Positions 1-7,917 are shown, counted from the first letter of the stretch. The stretch is 17,645 bases of DNA from Acidimicrobiia bacterium (GCA_016462055.1 JAEMTX010000017.1:1-17645), one strand, 5' to 3'. A program made the numbers and translations. The notes: generated by a model from the letters alone, not told the origin.

Positions 1-1
1 T

Positions 2-535
2 GGGGCGGAAGACCGCACGCTCGGCGAATCGATCGAAGAGGAACGACGAGTCCTGCAATCGGTGAAGGCCGAAGCCGACGTCGTCATCGACACCACCGAA
101 CTCAATGTGCATCAACTCCGCTCGCGGATGCTTGATCTCTTCGCTGCTGATGCCCCAGCGGGCGGCATGCAAACGACGGTGCTCTCGTTCGGGTACAAAC
201 ACGGACTTCCTCTCGACACCGATCTGGTGATCGATTGCCGATTTCTCCCGAACCCCCATTGGGTGGAGGCCTTGCGACCGCAGACGGGCCTCGATGAACC
301 CGTTCGCGACTACGTGCTTGCTCAGCCGCTCACAACCGAGTTTCTCGGTCAGATCAACGGGCTTCTGACGACGTTATTGCCGGCCTATGTGGCCGAAGGC
401 AAGAGCTATCTCACGGTGGCATTTGGCTGCACGGGGGGTCGTCATCGATCGGTGGCCATTGCTGAAGCCGTTGCCGGAGCCCTTCGTGACGAGGGATTCC
501 ATTTGCGGGTCACCCATCGCGACCTCGACCGCTGA
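2..535 (+). CDS. rapZ: RapZ/YvcJ-family nucleotide-binding protein, C-terminal part (5' end outside window)
   Basis: The reading frame is open from base 2 and ends at TGA 533-535, giving about 177 C-terminal residues. The part seen starts in the helical linker after the N-terminal P-loop domain, which lies outside the window. The text VIDTTELNVHQL followed by the near-C-terminal GCTGGRHRSV motif and the ending THRDLDR are hallmarks of this family. RapZ proteins bind nucleotides; in E. coli RapZ is an RNA adaptor controlling amino-sugar synthesis, while the actinobacterial role is less clear. In many actinobacteria the order is uvrC-rapZ-yvcK-whiA-gap-pgk-tpiA. Here rapZ is followed directly by gap, so yvcK and whiA are not in their usual place. 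A GTG at 62 could be misread as a start, but homology continues upstream of it, so this is a partial gene rather than a short one. Confidence 0.93.
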   Translation, partial: GAEDRTLGESIEEERRVLQSVKAEADVVIDTTELNVHQLRSRMLDLFAADAPAGGMQTTVLSFGYKHGLPLDTDLVIDCRFLPNPHWVEALRPQTGLDEPVRDYVLAQPLTTEFLGQINGLLTTLLPAYVAEGKSYLTVAFGCTGGRHRSVAIAEAVAGALRDEGFHLRVTHRDLDR

Positions 536-670
536 CATCATCGCGGGCGCAATCGGCTGGCGGGACAGTAAGGAATCGATCCGGCCGACGGCATGCGCTG
601 TCTGGCGTAACGTCACATCAACTCAATACGTCGCCGTCGTCGACGGCATATCTAGGAGGCAGTGCCCACA
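536..670 (+). promoter_or_regulatory. rapZ-gap intergenic leader with small hairpin and Shine-Dalgarno
   Basis: This 135-bp gap probably carries the promoter or leader of the glycolytic operon. A perfect 6-bp inverted repeat with a 3-nt loop lies at 633-647 (GCCGTC-gtc-GACGGC). A strong AGGAGG follows at 654-659, 11 nt before the gap ATG at 671. TAACGT at 608-613 could be a -10 box, but I see no good -35 upstream of it. Only the hairpin and the ribosome binding site are directly visible; promoter function is an inference. Confidence 0.4.
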
Positions 671-1681
671 ATGACCATTCGTGTCGGCATCAATGGCTTC
701 GGTCGCATCGGCCGCAACTTCTTCCGGGCGGTGAGGCAGTCCGGCGCTGATATCGAGATCGTTGCCGCCAATGATTTGGGTTCGGTGCCAGCCATGGCCC
801 ACCTGCTCAAGTACGACACGATCATGGGGCGCCTCGATGCAACCGTCGAAGCGACCGCGGACGGCATCCTTGTCGACGGAAAGCTGCTCAAGATCACCGC
901 CATTCGCGATCCCAAGGATCTTCCGTGGAAGGAACTTGGCGTCGACATCGTTGTCGAGTCAACAGGCTTCTTCACCGATCGCGATAAGGCCGCCGCTCAT
1001 CTTGAAGCTGGCGCTCCGTACGTCATCATTTCGGCTCCGGCCACCAACGCCGATGCAACCTTCGTTGTTGGCGTGAATGACGACACCTTTGATCCGGCCA
1101 AGCACAAGGTTGTCTCGAACGCTTCGTGCACGACCAACTGCTTTGTTCCCATGATCAAGGTTCTCGACGATGCCTTTGGTGTCGAAAAGGGCCTCATGAC
1201 CACGGTTCATGCCTACACCGGCGATCAAAATCTCGTCGATGGTCCGCACACCGACATGCGTCGTGCCCGTGCGTCAGCCGCCAACATCACGCCTTCCTCA
1301 ACTGGCGCCGCACGCGCCACGGGACTGGTACTCGAGGCCATGAAAGGCAAGCTCGACGGCACTGCACTTCGCGTCCCGGTTTCGGACGGTTCCATCACCG
1401 ACTTTGTTGGTGTGCTCAAACGTGACGTCACCGTCGATGAGATCAATGCAGCGTTCAAGGCCGCAGCAACAAGTGGTCCGCTCTCCAAAGTTCTTGTCTT
1501 TACCGACGAAGAGATCGTATCTTCCGACATCGTCGGTCAGTCGGCGTCGTGCACCTTTGACTCGAAACTCACCATGGCCATGGGCAACCTCGTCAAGATC
1601 CTCGGTTGGTACGACAACGAGTGGGGTTACTCCAACCGCCTGGTCGACCTCGTGCAGGTCATGGCCCGCGCGGCGAAGTAG
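671..1681 (+). CDS. gap: Glyceraldehyde-3-phosphate dehydrogenase, type I
   Basis: The product is a 336-residue enzyme for the phosphorylating, NAD-dependent oxidation of glyceraldehyde 3-phosphate to 1,3-bisphosphoglycerate in cytosolic glycolysis. The N-terminus VGINGFGRIGR is the Rossmann dinucleotide-binding loop. NDL near residue 35 fits NAD preference, and SNASCTTN holds the catalytic cysteine at residue 153. Near the C-terminus, WYDNEWGYSNR is the classical closing motif. The start is set at ATG 671 because AGGAGG (654-659) is 11 nt upstream, whereas the in-frame GTG at 662 would leave only 2 nt, and because MTIRVGINGFG is the usual family N-terminus. It is the first gene of a closely packed run with pgk 9 nt downstream. 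Length is normal and no defect is visible. Confidence 0.97.
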   Translation: MTIRVGINGFGRIGRNFFRAVRQSGADIEIVAANDLGSVPAMAHLLKYDTIMGRLDATVEATADGILVDGKLLKITAIRDPKDLPWKELGVDIVVESTGFFTDRDKAAAHLEAGAPYVIISAPATNADATFVVGVNDDTFDPAKHKVVSNASCTTNCFVPMIKVLDDAFGVEKGLMTTVHAYTGDQNLVDGPHTDMRRARASAANITPSSTGAARATGLVLEAMKGKLDGTALRVPVSDGSITDFVGVLKRDVTVDEINAAFKAAATSGPLSKVLVFTDEEIVSSDIVGQSASCTFDSKLTMAMGNLVKILGWYDNEWGYSNRLVDLVQVMARAAK

Positions 1682-1690
1682 TACCACCCG

Positions 1691-2815
1691 ATGAGCGTTC
1701 CTTCGCTGGAGGACCTCGGCGACGTCAGTGGTCGCCGAGTCCTTCTTCGTGCCGATTTCAATGTACCTGTCGCCAACGGCGAGATCGTCGACGATTTTCG
1801 TATTCGTGCGGCGCTTCCCACCATCGACTACCTGACATCTCGTGGCGCAATAGTCACGGCGTGCACGCATCTCGGTCGCCCGAAGGGTGCTCCCGATCCG
1901 AAGTATTCGGTGGAACCGGTTCGTCGTCGCCTCGCCGAACTGGCGCCAGGGGTTGAACTCCTCGACAACCTTCGGTTCGATCCGGGCGAAACCTCGAACG
2001 ATCCGGCCTTTGTTCAGAGGCTGATTGAAGGTCAAGACCTCTACGTCAATGATGCGTTCGGTGCCTCGCACCGTGCTCATGCGTCGATCGTTGGTCCTCC
2101 ACAGTTTCTGCCTGCGGCAGCGGGTCGCCTTCTTCAGCGCGAAGTTGAAGTGCTGCTCCCGCTGAGGTCTGATCCCAAGCGTCCGTTTGTCGTCATCCTT
2201 GGTGGATCAAAGGTGTCCGACAAACTTGGTGTCATCGACGCCCTTTCAACCGTTGCTGATGCACTGATTATCGGCGGCGGAATGTGTTTCACCTTTCTTG
2301 CTGCTCAAGGTCACAGCGTTGGTGATTCGCTACTTGAAGCCGACCAGATCGAAACCTGTAAACGATTCCTTGATTCCGACATCACGATTCACATCCCGCA
2401 CGATGTGACAGCGCTAGGTCCGGGTGGCGAAATCATGAAGCCCGAAGCAGGGGGAGAGGTTCGTCAACTTGGGTCCGATGTTCCCGATGGTTGGAAGGGG
2501 CTCGATATTGGACCCGGTACCGCATCGGAATTCGCCGACATCATCGCTGACGCAAAAACAATCTTCTGGAATGGCCCAATGGGGGTATTCGAAGATCCCC
2601 GATTCGCTGCAGGAACTCGCGTCATCGCCGAAGCCATGGCAGAGGCGCGCGGTTTTACTGTCGTAGGTGGTGGCGATTCTGCTGCGGCTCTCGACGCATT
2701 TGGACTTGCCAACGAGGTAGATCACGTTTCAACCGGTGGAGGTGCATCGCTCGAATTGCTTGAGAACGGTGATCTCCCCGGGCTTGAAGCATTACGAGGA
2801 GCAACAAATGGCTGA
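1691..2815 (+). CDS. pgk: Phosphoglycerate kinase
   Basis: This 374-residue two-domain kinase transfers the phosphate of 1,3-bisphosphoglycerate to ADP, making ATP and 3-phosphoglycerate. Family motifs appear in order: RADFNVP near residue 20, HLGRP near 60, LLDNLRF near 95, VNDAFGASHRAHAS near 120, GGSKVSDK near 175, GPMGVFE near 300 and the nucleotide-loop text GGGDSAAA near 330. It is slightly shorter than the usual 390 or so residues but complete. ATG 1691 lies 9 nt after the gap stop with no clear Shine-Dalgarno, so translation is probably coupled to gap. The 3' end overlaps tpiA by 8 nt. A small deviation is LLDNLRF where LLENxRF is more usual. Confidence 0.97.
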   Translation: MSVPSLEDLGDVSGRRVLLRADFNVPVANGEIVDDFRIRAALPTIDYLTSRGAIVTACTHLGRPKGAPDPKYSVEPVRRRLAELAPGVELLDNLRFDPGETSNDPAFVQRLIEGQDLYVNDAFGASHRAHASIVGPPQFLPAAAGRLLQREVEVLLPLRSDPKRPFVVILGGSKVSDKLGVIDALSTVADALIIGGGMCFTFLAAQGHSVGDSLLEADQIETCKRFLDSDITIHIPHDVTALGPGGEIMKPEAGGEVRQLGSDVPDGWKGLDIGPGTASEFADIIADAKTIFWNGPMGVFEDPRFAAGTRVIAEAMAEARGFTVVGGGDSAAALDAFGLANEVDHVSTGGGASLELLENGDLPGLEALRGATNG

Positions 2816-3584
2816 CCGCAAACCGCTCATCTCTGGTAACTGGAAGATGAACCTCAACCACTTTGAGGCCACGGCAACTCTCGACAAACTTCGTTATCTG
2901 CTTTCAAAGGATGACTACGAAGTTGTCGACGTATCGGTCCATCCGCCGTTCACCGACATTCGCACCGTGCAAACTTTCCTTGAAAGCGAAAAGGTGCCGA
3001 TCGCTGTCGGCGCACAGAACTGTCATTGGGAAACAAACGGCGCGTACACCGGTGAAATCGCGCCAGGAATGCTGTTCAAACTCAATGTGTCATATGTGAT
3101 CGTTGGGCATAGCGAGCGCCGTGAATTGTTCGGCGAGGACGACATCGTTGTGGCCCGAAAGGCCAAAGCCGTTTTCGAAAACGGCATGACCCCGATCCTC
3201 TGTTGTGGTGAGACGCTCGAAGAGCGTGAAGGTGAAGCCACTCGCGGCAAAGTCACTGGACAGATTCATGCTGGGATTGAAGCGCTGACGTCGGAGCAGG
3301 TGGCTTCGATGGTCCTTGCTTATGAACCGATCTGGGCTATCGGCACAGGTCGAACCGCAAGTGCTGAAGATGCGCAGCAGGTATGTTCCTGGATCCGAGT
3401 CAAGGTCAAGGACATGAAAGGTACTGATGCGGCCAAGGCCGTTCGTATCCAGTACGGCGGTTCGGTGAAGGCAGGAAATGCTGCCGAACTGATGGGTCAG
3501 CCCGATATCGACGGCGCGCTCGTCGGCGGAGCAGCGCTCGATCCCGAGGAATTTGCCCGAATCGTCCAATTCCGACTCTCCTGA
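2808..3584 (+). CDS. tpiA: Triosephosphate isomerase
   Basis: This is a 258-residue TIM-barrel enzyme interconverting dihydroxyacetone phosphate and glyceraldehyde 3-phosphate. The catalytic set is intact: GNWKMN with Asn11 and Lys13, VGHSERR with the electrophilic His101, and AYEPIWAIGTG with the catalytic base Glu173. The phosphate-binding loop YGGSV and the late GALVGGAAL are also present. ATG 2808 is chosen because GAGGAG (2796-2801) is spaced 6 nt upstream and MADRKPLISGNWKMN matches the family N-terminus. The open frame continues upstream to 2736, but that part overlaps the pgk coding region. The 8-nt overlap with pgk points to translational coupling. Confidence 0.97.
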   Translation: MADRKPLISGNWKMNLNHFEATATLDKLRYLLSKDDYEVVDVSVHPPFTDIRTVQTFLESEKVPIAVGAQNCHWETNGAYTGEIAPGMLFKLNVSYVIVGHSERRELFGEDDIVVARKAKAVFENGMTPILCCGETLEEREGEATRGKVTGQIHAGIEALTSEQVASMVLAYEPIWAIGTGRTASAEDAQQVCSWIRVKVKDMKGTDAAKAVRIQYGGSVKAGNAAELMGQPDIDGALVGGAALDPEEFARIVQFRLS

Positions 3585-3598
3585 TAACGTCCCAAACC

Positions 3599-3829
3599 GT
3601 GTTGACCGCTGTCCTCATCATTCAGGTGCTCTCTGCACTAACGCTCATCTTCCTCGTGCTGCTTCATAGCGGCAGGGGTGGTGGCCTCTCCGACATGTTC
3701 GGTGGCGGTCTTGGCGCGTCGGCAGCAGGTTCGACAGTGGTTGAGAAGAATCTCGATCGACTCACAGTGGTTGCTGCGGTGATCTTCATCTTCGCTTCGG
3801 TCGCACTCGCACTTCTGCTCGACAAGTAG
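3599..3829 (+). CDS. secG: Preprotein translocase subunit SecG
   Basis: This 76-residue inner-membrane protein is a non-essential stimulatory partner of the SecYEG channel. It shows two hydrophobic helices, about residues 4-22 and 54-73. They are joined by the conserved loop HSGRGGGLSDMFGGG and STVVEKNLDRLT, which is diagnostic for SecG. GTG 3599 is taken as start, 14 nt after the tpiA stop; the next codon is TTG (3602) and could also be used. No clear Shine-Dalgarno is visible, so it probably depends on upstream translation. The tpiA-secG order is common in actinobacteria and other bacteria. Confidence 0.94.
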   Translation: MLTAVLIIQVLSALTLIFLVLLHSGRGGGLSDMFGGGLGASAAGSTVVEKNLDRLTVVAAVIFIFASVALALLLDK

Positions 3830-3835
3830 GTCGCT

Positions 3836-4636
3836 ATGGGTCGCACCGACCCGCCGGCCCTGTCGCTGCGCGACGTCACACTGATACGCGAAGGCCGCCC
3901 AATTCTCGATGATGTGTCGTGGGAAGTCGCCGCACAGGCGCGATGGGTAGTTCTTGGCCGTAATGGGTCGGGAAAGTCCTCGCTGATGAAGATCGCCTCG
4001 CTGTATCTGCATCCATCTTCGGGTGATGTCGAGGTACTTGGCGAGAAACTCGGACGCACCGACGTTCGCTCTCTTCGTAAACGGATTGGTTTGGCGAGCA
4101 CAGGAATGGCTGATCAGCTTCGATCCGATCTGACCTCTTCGGATGTCGTAATGACAGCGAAGAATGCAGCACTGGAACCGTGGTGGCACACCTATGACGA
4201 GGTAGATCGTCAGCGTGCTCAAGACTGTCTTGAGCGTATGGAAATAGGTCGACTCGCAGATCGCAGTTTTGCCACCCTTTCTTCGGGTGAGCGTCAGCGA
4301 GTGCTCTTAGCTCGCACATTGATGCCTGAACCAGGTTTGCTACTTCTCGACGAACCCACGGCGGGACTTGATCTCGCCGGGCGTGAAGACCTCGTGCGTG
4401 GTCTTGGTGTGTTGGTTTCAGGGGACGACACACCGGCAACGGTGCTTGTGACACATCATGTCGAGGAGATCCCCGAGGGGTTCACCAACGTTTTGTTGCT
4501 TCGCGAAGGAAAGGTTCTCGCGGCTGGCCCACTCGATGAGGTTCTCACTGAAACAAATCTTTCTGAGTGCTTCGAAATGAAACTTGGGCTTGAATACCGA
4601 CATGGCCGATGGTGGGCATGGGGCACGGATATATGA
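3836..4636 (+). CDS. ABC transporter ATP-binding protein, orphan (YlmA/ModF-like)
   Basis: This 266-residue stand-alone ABC ATPase has its motifs in order: Walker A GRNGSGKSS at 41-49, signature LSSGE at 148-152, Walker B LLLLDEP at 168-174 and the switch histidine in VTHH at 207-208. All are intact, so ATP hydrolysis is expected. No permease or substrate-binding gene adjoins it. The closest recognisable group is the soluble YlmA/ModF-like ATPases annotated as iron or molybdate transport components, but the substrate cannot be read from the sequence. It starts 6 nt after secG, and its stop overlaps the next gene by ATGA (4633-4636). The operon therefore links it to the following CNNM/CorC membrane proteins, although these are not ABC permeases. 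Confidence 0.85.
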   Translation: MGRTDPPALSLRDVTLIREGRPILDDVSWEVAAQARWVVLGRNGSGKSSLMKIASLYLHPSSGDVEVLGEKLGRTDVRSLRKRIGLASTGMADQLRSDLTSSDVVMTAKNAALEPWWHTYDEVDRQRAQDCLERMEIGRLADRSFATLSSGERQRVLLARTLMPEPGLLLLDEPTAGLDLAGREDLVRGLGVLVSGDDTPATVLVTHHVEEIPEGFTNVLLLREGKVLAAGPLDEVLTETNLSECFEMKLGLEYRHGRWWAWGTDI

Positions 4637-5985
4637 ATAGCGCGGTAGGCCTCATTGCAGTTGCGATATTGATCATCGCGAACGGTTTCTTCGTCGCCGC
4701 CGAGTTCGCGCTTGTCGCCGTAGATCGAGCCAAAGTTGAAAACGATGCCGATTCAGGGCGTCGTCGTGCCCTACTCGCCAAGGGACTCTTGAAACACCTG
4801 TCGTTTCATTTGTCGGGAGCTCAACTCGGGATCACTGTCACATCGCTCTTGATCGGCCTCCTCGCTGAACCAGCAATCGCGGAGTTATTGCATCCACTCC
4901 TTGAACCGGTGCTCGGAACGGCTGCGATGACGGGAGTTTCCCTGGCTCTTGCCATTTTCATTGCAACTGTTGTTCAAATGGTGGTGGGAGAACTGGTGCC
5001 GAAAGGTCTGGCACTGGCGCGACCAGAAAAAACGGTGTATCTCCTCGGTCCACTCGTCCGCGTGTACGGAGTCGTCTTTGGTGGTCTGATCAGATTCCTC
5101 AATGGGGCAGCGAACCGCACTGTCCGTTTGCTTGGCGTCGAACCGACAGAGGAACTGTCGCATGTTCGAACTCTTTCGGAGATGCAGATCTTGGTGAGCG
5201 CGTCGACTCGCGGTGGTTCGCTCGACGATTCGGCATCGGTTCTTCTCACGCGGTCTATTCGTTTCGAACGTAAGAGCGCTGAAGATGTTCTGGTTCCACG
5301 TACTGCGGTCACAGCACTTCGAAGCACTGACAGTGTCGAGGCGTTGGTCGAAGCGTCGGTCCGCACTGGTCATTCGCGATTTCTGGTTTATCGCGATGAC
5401 ATCGACGACATTTTGGGCACAGTGCACGTCCGTTCAGTTCACGGTGTTCCCCGTGAGGAACGGGCAACAACGCCAGTTTCCACGCTTGTTCGCACGGTGC
5501 TTGCTATCCCGGAGAGTCGAGACCTTGCCGACGTCTTGATTGATCTCCGACGGGCGAATTCTCATCTTGCGGTTGTCGTTGATGAATACGGCGGTACTGC
5601 GGGAATCATCACTCTCGAAGACATTCTCGAAGAGATTGTCGGTGAGATCGGCGACGAACACGATCGTCGGATGCCGGCAATGACGGTCCCGGGCCGGCGA
5701 GACGAATGGTCGCTTCCAGGCGGACTGCATCCCGATGAGGTCGCCGATCAAATTGGTTGCGTTCTCCCTGAAGGGGAGTACGAAACGTTTGCTGGCTTTC
5801 TTCTCGATCAACTCGGACACCTTCCTCTTGTTGGCGAGGTCGTTGTTTGGGGAGAGTGGTCCTTCGAAATCGCCGAGATGGATCGACGTCGGATTGCCCA
5901 GGTAACGGTGCGAGCAACTGCGTCGGAACAATCTGAGCAAATCGTGCTGAACGCAACGCCAACTGACGATGGGACGGGTGGCTGA
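4633..5985 (+). CDS. CNNM/CorC-family membrane protein with DUF21, CBS pair and CorC/HlyC domain
   Basis: The 450-residue product has the complete architecture of the family. An N-terminal DUF21 membrane domain (about 1-190) shows NGFFVAAEFALV, the AEPAIAELL segment and VVGELVPKGLALARPE. A CBS pair follows (about 215-340), with LVPRTAVTAL and VVVDEYGGTAGIITLEDILEE. The C-terminal CorC/HlyC transporter-associated domain (about 350-430) starts near DEWSLPGG. Bacterial homologues (CorB, MpfA) export or exchange Mg2+ or Co2+ at the cytoplasmic membrane. ATG 4633 is preferred over in-frame ATGs at 4609 and 4618 because it forms a 4-nt ATGA overlap with the ABC gene and starts right before the first helix. 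The next gene is a shorter paralogue. I recall a similar long/short pair in M. tuberculosis (Rv1842c/Rv1841c). Confidence 0.92.
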   Translation: MNSAVGLIAVAILIIANGFFVAAEFALVAVDRAKVENDADSGRRRALLAKGLLKHLSFHLSGAQLGITVTSLLIGLLAEPAIAELLHPLLEPVLGTAAMTGVSLALAIFIATVVQMVVGELVPKGLALARPEKTVYLLGPLVRVYGVVFGGLIRFLNGAANRTVRLLGVEPTEELSHVRTLSEMQILVSASTRGGSLDDSASVLLTRSIRFERKSAEDVLVPRTAVTALRSTDSVEALVEASVRTGHSRFLVYRDDIDDILGTVHVRSVHGVPREERATTPVSTLVRTVLAIPESRDLADVLIDLRRANSHLAVVVDEYGGTAGIITLEDILEEIVGEIGDEHDRRMPAMTVPGRRDEWSLPGGLHPDEVADQIGCVLPEGEYETFAGFLLDQLGHLPLVGEVVVWGEWSFEIAEMDRRRIAQVTVRATASEQSEQIVLNATPTDDGTGG

Positions 5986-5986
5986 C

Positions 5987-7045
5987 ATGTGGCCCTTCCT
6001 CGTTATCGTTGTACTCCTTGCTATCAATGGTTTTTTTGTGGCACTCGAGTTTGCTTTGGTGGGATCACGGCGGAGTCGCCTTGAACCCCTCGCTGAGAGT
6101 GGTGATCGTTCGGCGATTCGCGCATTGGCAGCGATGAAGGAATTGAGTATCCAACTGGCAGGGGCTCAACTCGGCATCACCGTGGCCTCGCTGGTGCTTG
6201 GCCTTGTCGGAGAACCTGCAGTTGCGGACCTTCTCGTGAGCCTCGCTCAAAAGGTGTCGTGGATTCCCCACGCATGGATTCATCCGATGGCTGCGGTGCT
6301 GGGGCTCCTCATCATCGTGTTTGCGCACATGGTGATTGGTGAAATGGTTCCCAAGAATCTGACGCTGACGCACCCTGAATCGGTTCTCAAGATCGTGAGT
6401 CAGCCGAATCGGCTTTATCTCCTTGTTGCTCGCCCTTTCCTTATCGTCCTCAACTGGATGGGCAACGTAGGGGTTCGACTTTGTGGCATCGAACCTCGTG
6501 ATGAGCTGTCGGAATTACACACTGCAGAAGAACTGGCCGTGTTGGTCTCGGTCTCGAAAGAGGAAGGAGCGATCACGGGTTTCTCGGCGGAACTGCTTGC
6601 CGGAGTCCTTGAATTCGCGGGGCGCACTGTTGCCTCGGTGATGATTGATCGTCCAAATGTCGCTGCTGTCTCGATCGAAGCCACTCCGCGTGAACTCGAA
6701 GAAGCGGTGCGAACTCTCGGGCACACGAGGCTGTTGGTCGTTGGCGATGGCGGAATCGATGACCCCCGAGGTTTCATCCACGCCAAAGATTTGTTGTCAG
6801 TCTCTGAAATCGGGCTCGACGAAACCTTTTCTCCGCTGCTGATGCGCCGAGCTCTTCGGGTGCCGCGGGAACAGCACCTGAAGGAGCTTCTGCTCGACAT
6901 GAGGACCTCGAGAGTTCATTTCGCGCTCGTCGCAAACGACGATGAATCAACCGCAGGGATTGTGACCCTCGACGACATTCTCGAAGAACTTGTCGGCGAC
7001 GTCGCTGATGAACTTGAACCAAGAAATTTGCCGACTGAGGAGTAA
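5987..7045 (+). CDS. CNNM/CorC-family membrane protein, short paralogue lacking the C-terminal domain
   Basis: This 352-residue protein has a DUF21 membrane domain (NGFFVALEFALV, VGEPAVADLL, VIGEMVPKNLTLTHPE) and a CBS pair ending in STAGIVTLDDILEELVGD. The reading frame stops about 12 residues later, so the CorC/HlyC domain present in the upstream paralogue is absent. This looks like a natural short form rather than a break, because no remnant follows and the stop lies 3 nt from the convergent fabI end. ATG 5987, one base after the previous stop, places the first helix at the N-terminus; upstream in-frame candidates are ATG 5969 and GTG 5978. The two proteins may form a heteromer, which is an inference from pairing alone. 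Confidence 0.9.
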   Translation: MWPFLVIVVLLAINGFFVALEFALVGSRRSRLEPLAESGDRSAIRALAAMKELSIQLAGAQLGITVASLVLGLVGEPAVADLLVSLAQKVSWIPHAWIHPMAAVLGLLIIVFAHMVIGEMVPKNLTLTHPESVLKIVSQPNRLYLLVARPFLIVLNWMGNVGVRLCGIEPRDELSELHTAEELAVLVSVSKEEGAITGFSAELLAGVLEFAGRTVASVMIDRPNVAAVSIEATPRELEEAVRTLGHTRLLVVGDGGIDDPRGFIHAKDLLSVSEIGLDETFSPLLMRRALRVPREQHLKELLLDMRTSRVHFALVANDDESTAGIVTLDDILEELVGDVADELEPRNLPTEE

Positions 7046-7048
7046 CCC

Positions 7049-7816
7049 TCAGGCGCCGGTGGAGTGGTAGCCGCCGTCAACGTGCACGACTTCGCCCGTG
7101 GTCTGCGGAAACCAATCCGAAAGTAAGGCAACGCAAGCTTTGGCAACTGCGCTTGAGTCTCGAACGTCCCAGCCCAGCGGTGCGCGTTCATCCCAGACAT
7201 CTTCAAACTTCGAAAAGCCAGGTATTGATCGTGCCGCAACAGTTTTGATTGGTCCCGCCGCAACAAGGTTGACGCGGATTTGTTGTGGGCCGAGATAGCG
7301 AGCGAGATAACGGGAGGTCGACTCAAGAGCGGACTTGGACACGCCCATCCAGTCGTAGGAAGGCCACGTCACGGTGTTGTCGAAATCGAGGCCGACGATC
7401 GATCCGCCTTCAGTCATCAGCGGCGCAACCACGTCGGCTAGGGCCTTGAGCGAATAGGCAGAGATATTCATGGCCACAGACACGTCTTCCCATGTGGCAT
7501 CCATGAACGTTCCCCCGAGACAAACCGCAGGGGCAAAGCCGATCGAGTGAAGGGCTCCGTCGACTCGACCCCATTTCTTTGCCAGATGGTCGCGAGCGGC
7601 ATCGATATGCTCGGGCACGGAGACGTCGAGTTCGATGACCTCAGGTTCGACGTCAAACTTCTTTGCTGCCTTGAGCGTGTGCTTCATTGCGTTTCCCAGT
7701 CCGGTGAGGACGATCTCTGCGCCTTCCTGCTGGGCCAGACGAGCAACGCCAAAGCCAAGCGAGGAGTCATTGAGCACTCCGGTCATCAACAGTCGCTTAC
7801 CTTCAAGCAGTCCCAT
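7049..7816 (-). CDS. fabI: Enoyl-[acyl-carrier-protein] reductase (NADH), InhA/FabI type
   Basis: This 255-residue short-chain dehydrogenase reduces trans-2-enoyl-ACP in the last step of fatty-acid elongation. The N-terminus MGLLEGKRLLMTG and the NAD-binding text GVLNDSSLGFG follow the InhA pattern. HSIGFAP lies near residue 90, and the active-site Y-x6-K is Tyr154 and Lys161 in YDWMGVSKSALES. It continues into VNLVAAGPIKT, again closest to mycobacterial InhA, the isoniazid and triclosan target. The start at 7816 is chosen by homology and by GGAGG (7825-7821) with a 4-nt spacer; 26 extra open codons upstream are not family-like. The gene converges on the CNNM gene with a 3-nt gap and is divergent from npdG. 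An inverted repeat at 7833-7857 overlies its likely promoter. Confidence 0.94.
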   Translation of the reverse strand: MGLLEGKRLLMTGVLNDSSLGFGVARLAQQEGAEIVLTGLGNAMKHTLKAAKKFDVEPEVIELDVSVPEHIDAARDHLAKKWGRVDGALHSIGFAPAVCLGGTFMDATWEDVSVAMNISAYSLKALADVVAPLMTEGGSIVGLDFDNTVTWPSYDWMGVSKSALESTSRYLARYLGPQQIRVNLVAAGPIKTVAARSIPGFSKFEDVWDERAPLGWDVRDSSAVAKACVALLSDWFPQTTGEVVHVDGGYHSTGA

Positions 7817-7832
7817 GGGTCCTCCGATCGCG

Positions 7833-7857
7833 GGCAACGTAGAGACGTTACGTTGCC
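7833..7857 (-). promoter_or_regulatory. Perfect 9-bp inverted repeat over the fabI promoter (operator candidate)
   Basis: GGCAACGTA at 7833-7841 and TACGTTGCC at 7849-7857 are exact reverse complements, separated by 7 nt. The repeat begins 17 bp upstream of the fabI start codon. Read on the minus strand, the proximal arm contains TACGTT (7841-7836), a TANNNT-type -10. TTGGTT (7864-7859) lies 17 bp further upstream as a possible -35. The repeat thus covers the -10 and most of the spacer, a classical position for a dimeric repressor. It could alternatively form a leader hairpin if transcription starts further upstream. The regulator is not identified. Confidence 0.5.
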
Positions 7858-7904
7858 AAACCAATGATTCGGTGGAGCAGCACCGAGAGGGCACGATCGT
7901 CCGC

Positions 7905-7910
7905 TACCGT
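7905..7910 (+). promoter_or_regulatory. Leaderless -10 element of npdG
   Basis: TACCGT lies 7 nt before the npdG ATG (7918), placing the transcription start at or next to the start codon. No Shine-Dalgarno is present between them. No convincing -35 is seen 17-18 bp upstream. The same TANNNT-N7-start arrangement occurs at thrS and the DinB-like gene. Confidence 0.5.
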
Positions 7911-7917
7911 TCGCTGA

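Noticed and set aside
1298..2080. Minus-strand open frame of 260 codons across the gap-pgk junction
   Set aside because: It is a shadow of two strongly supported genes; no motif or ribosome site is seen.
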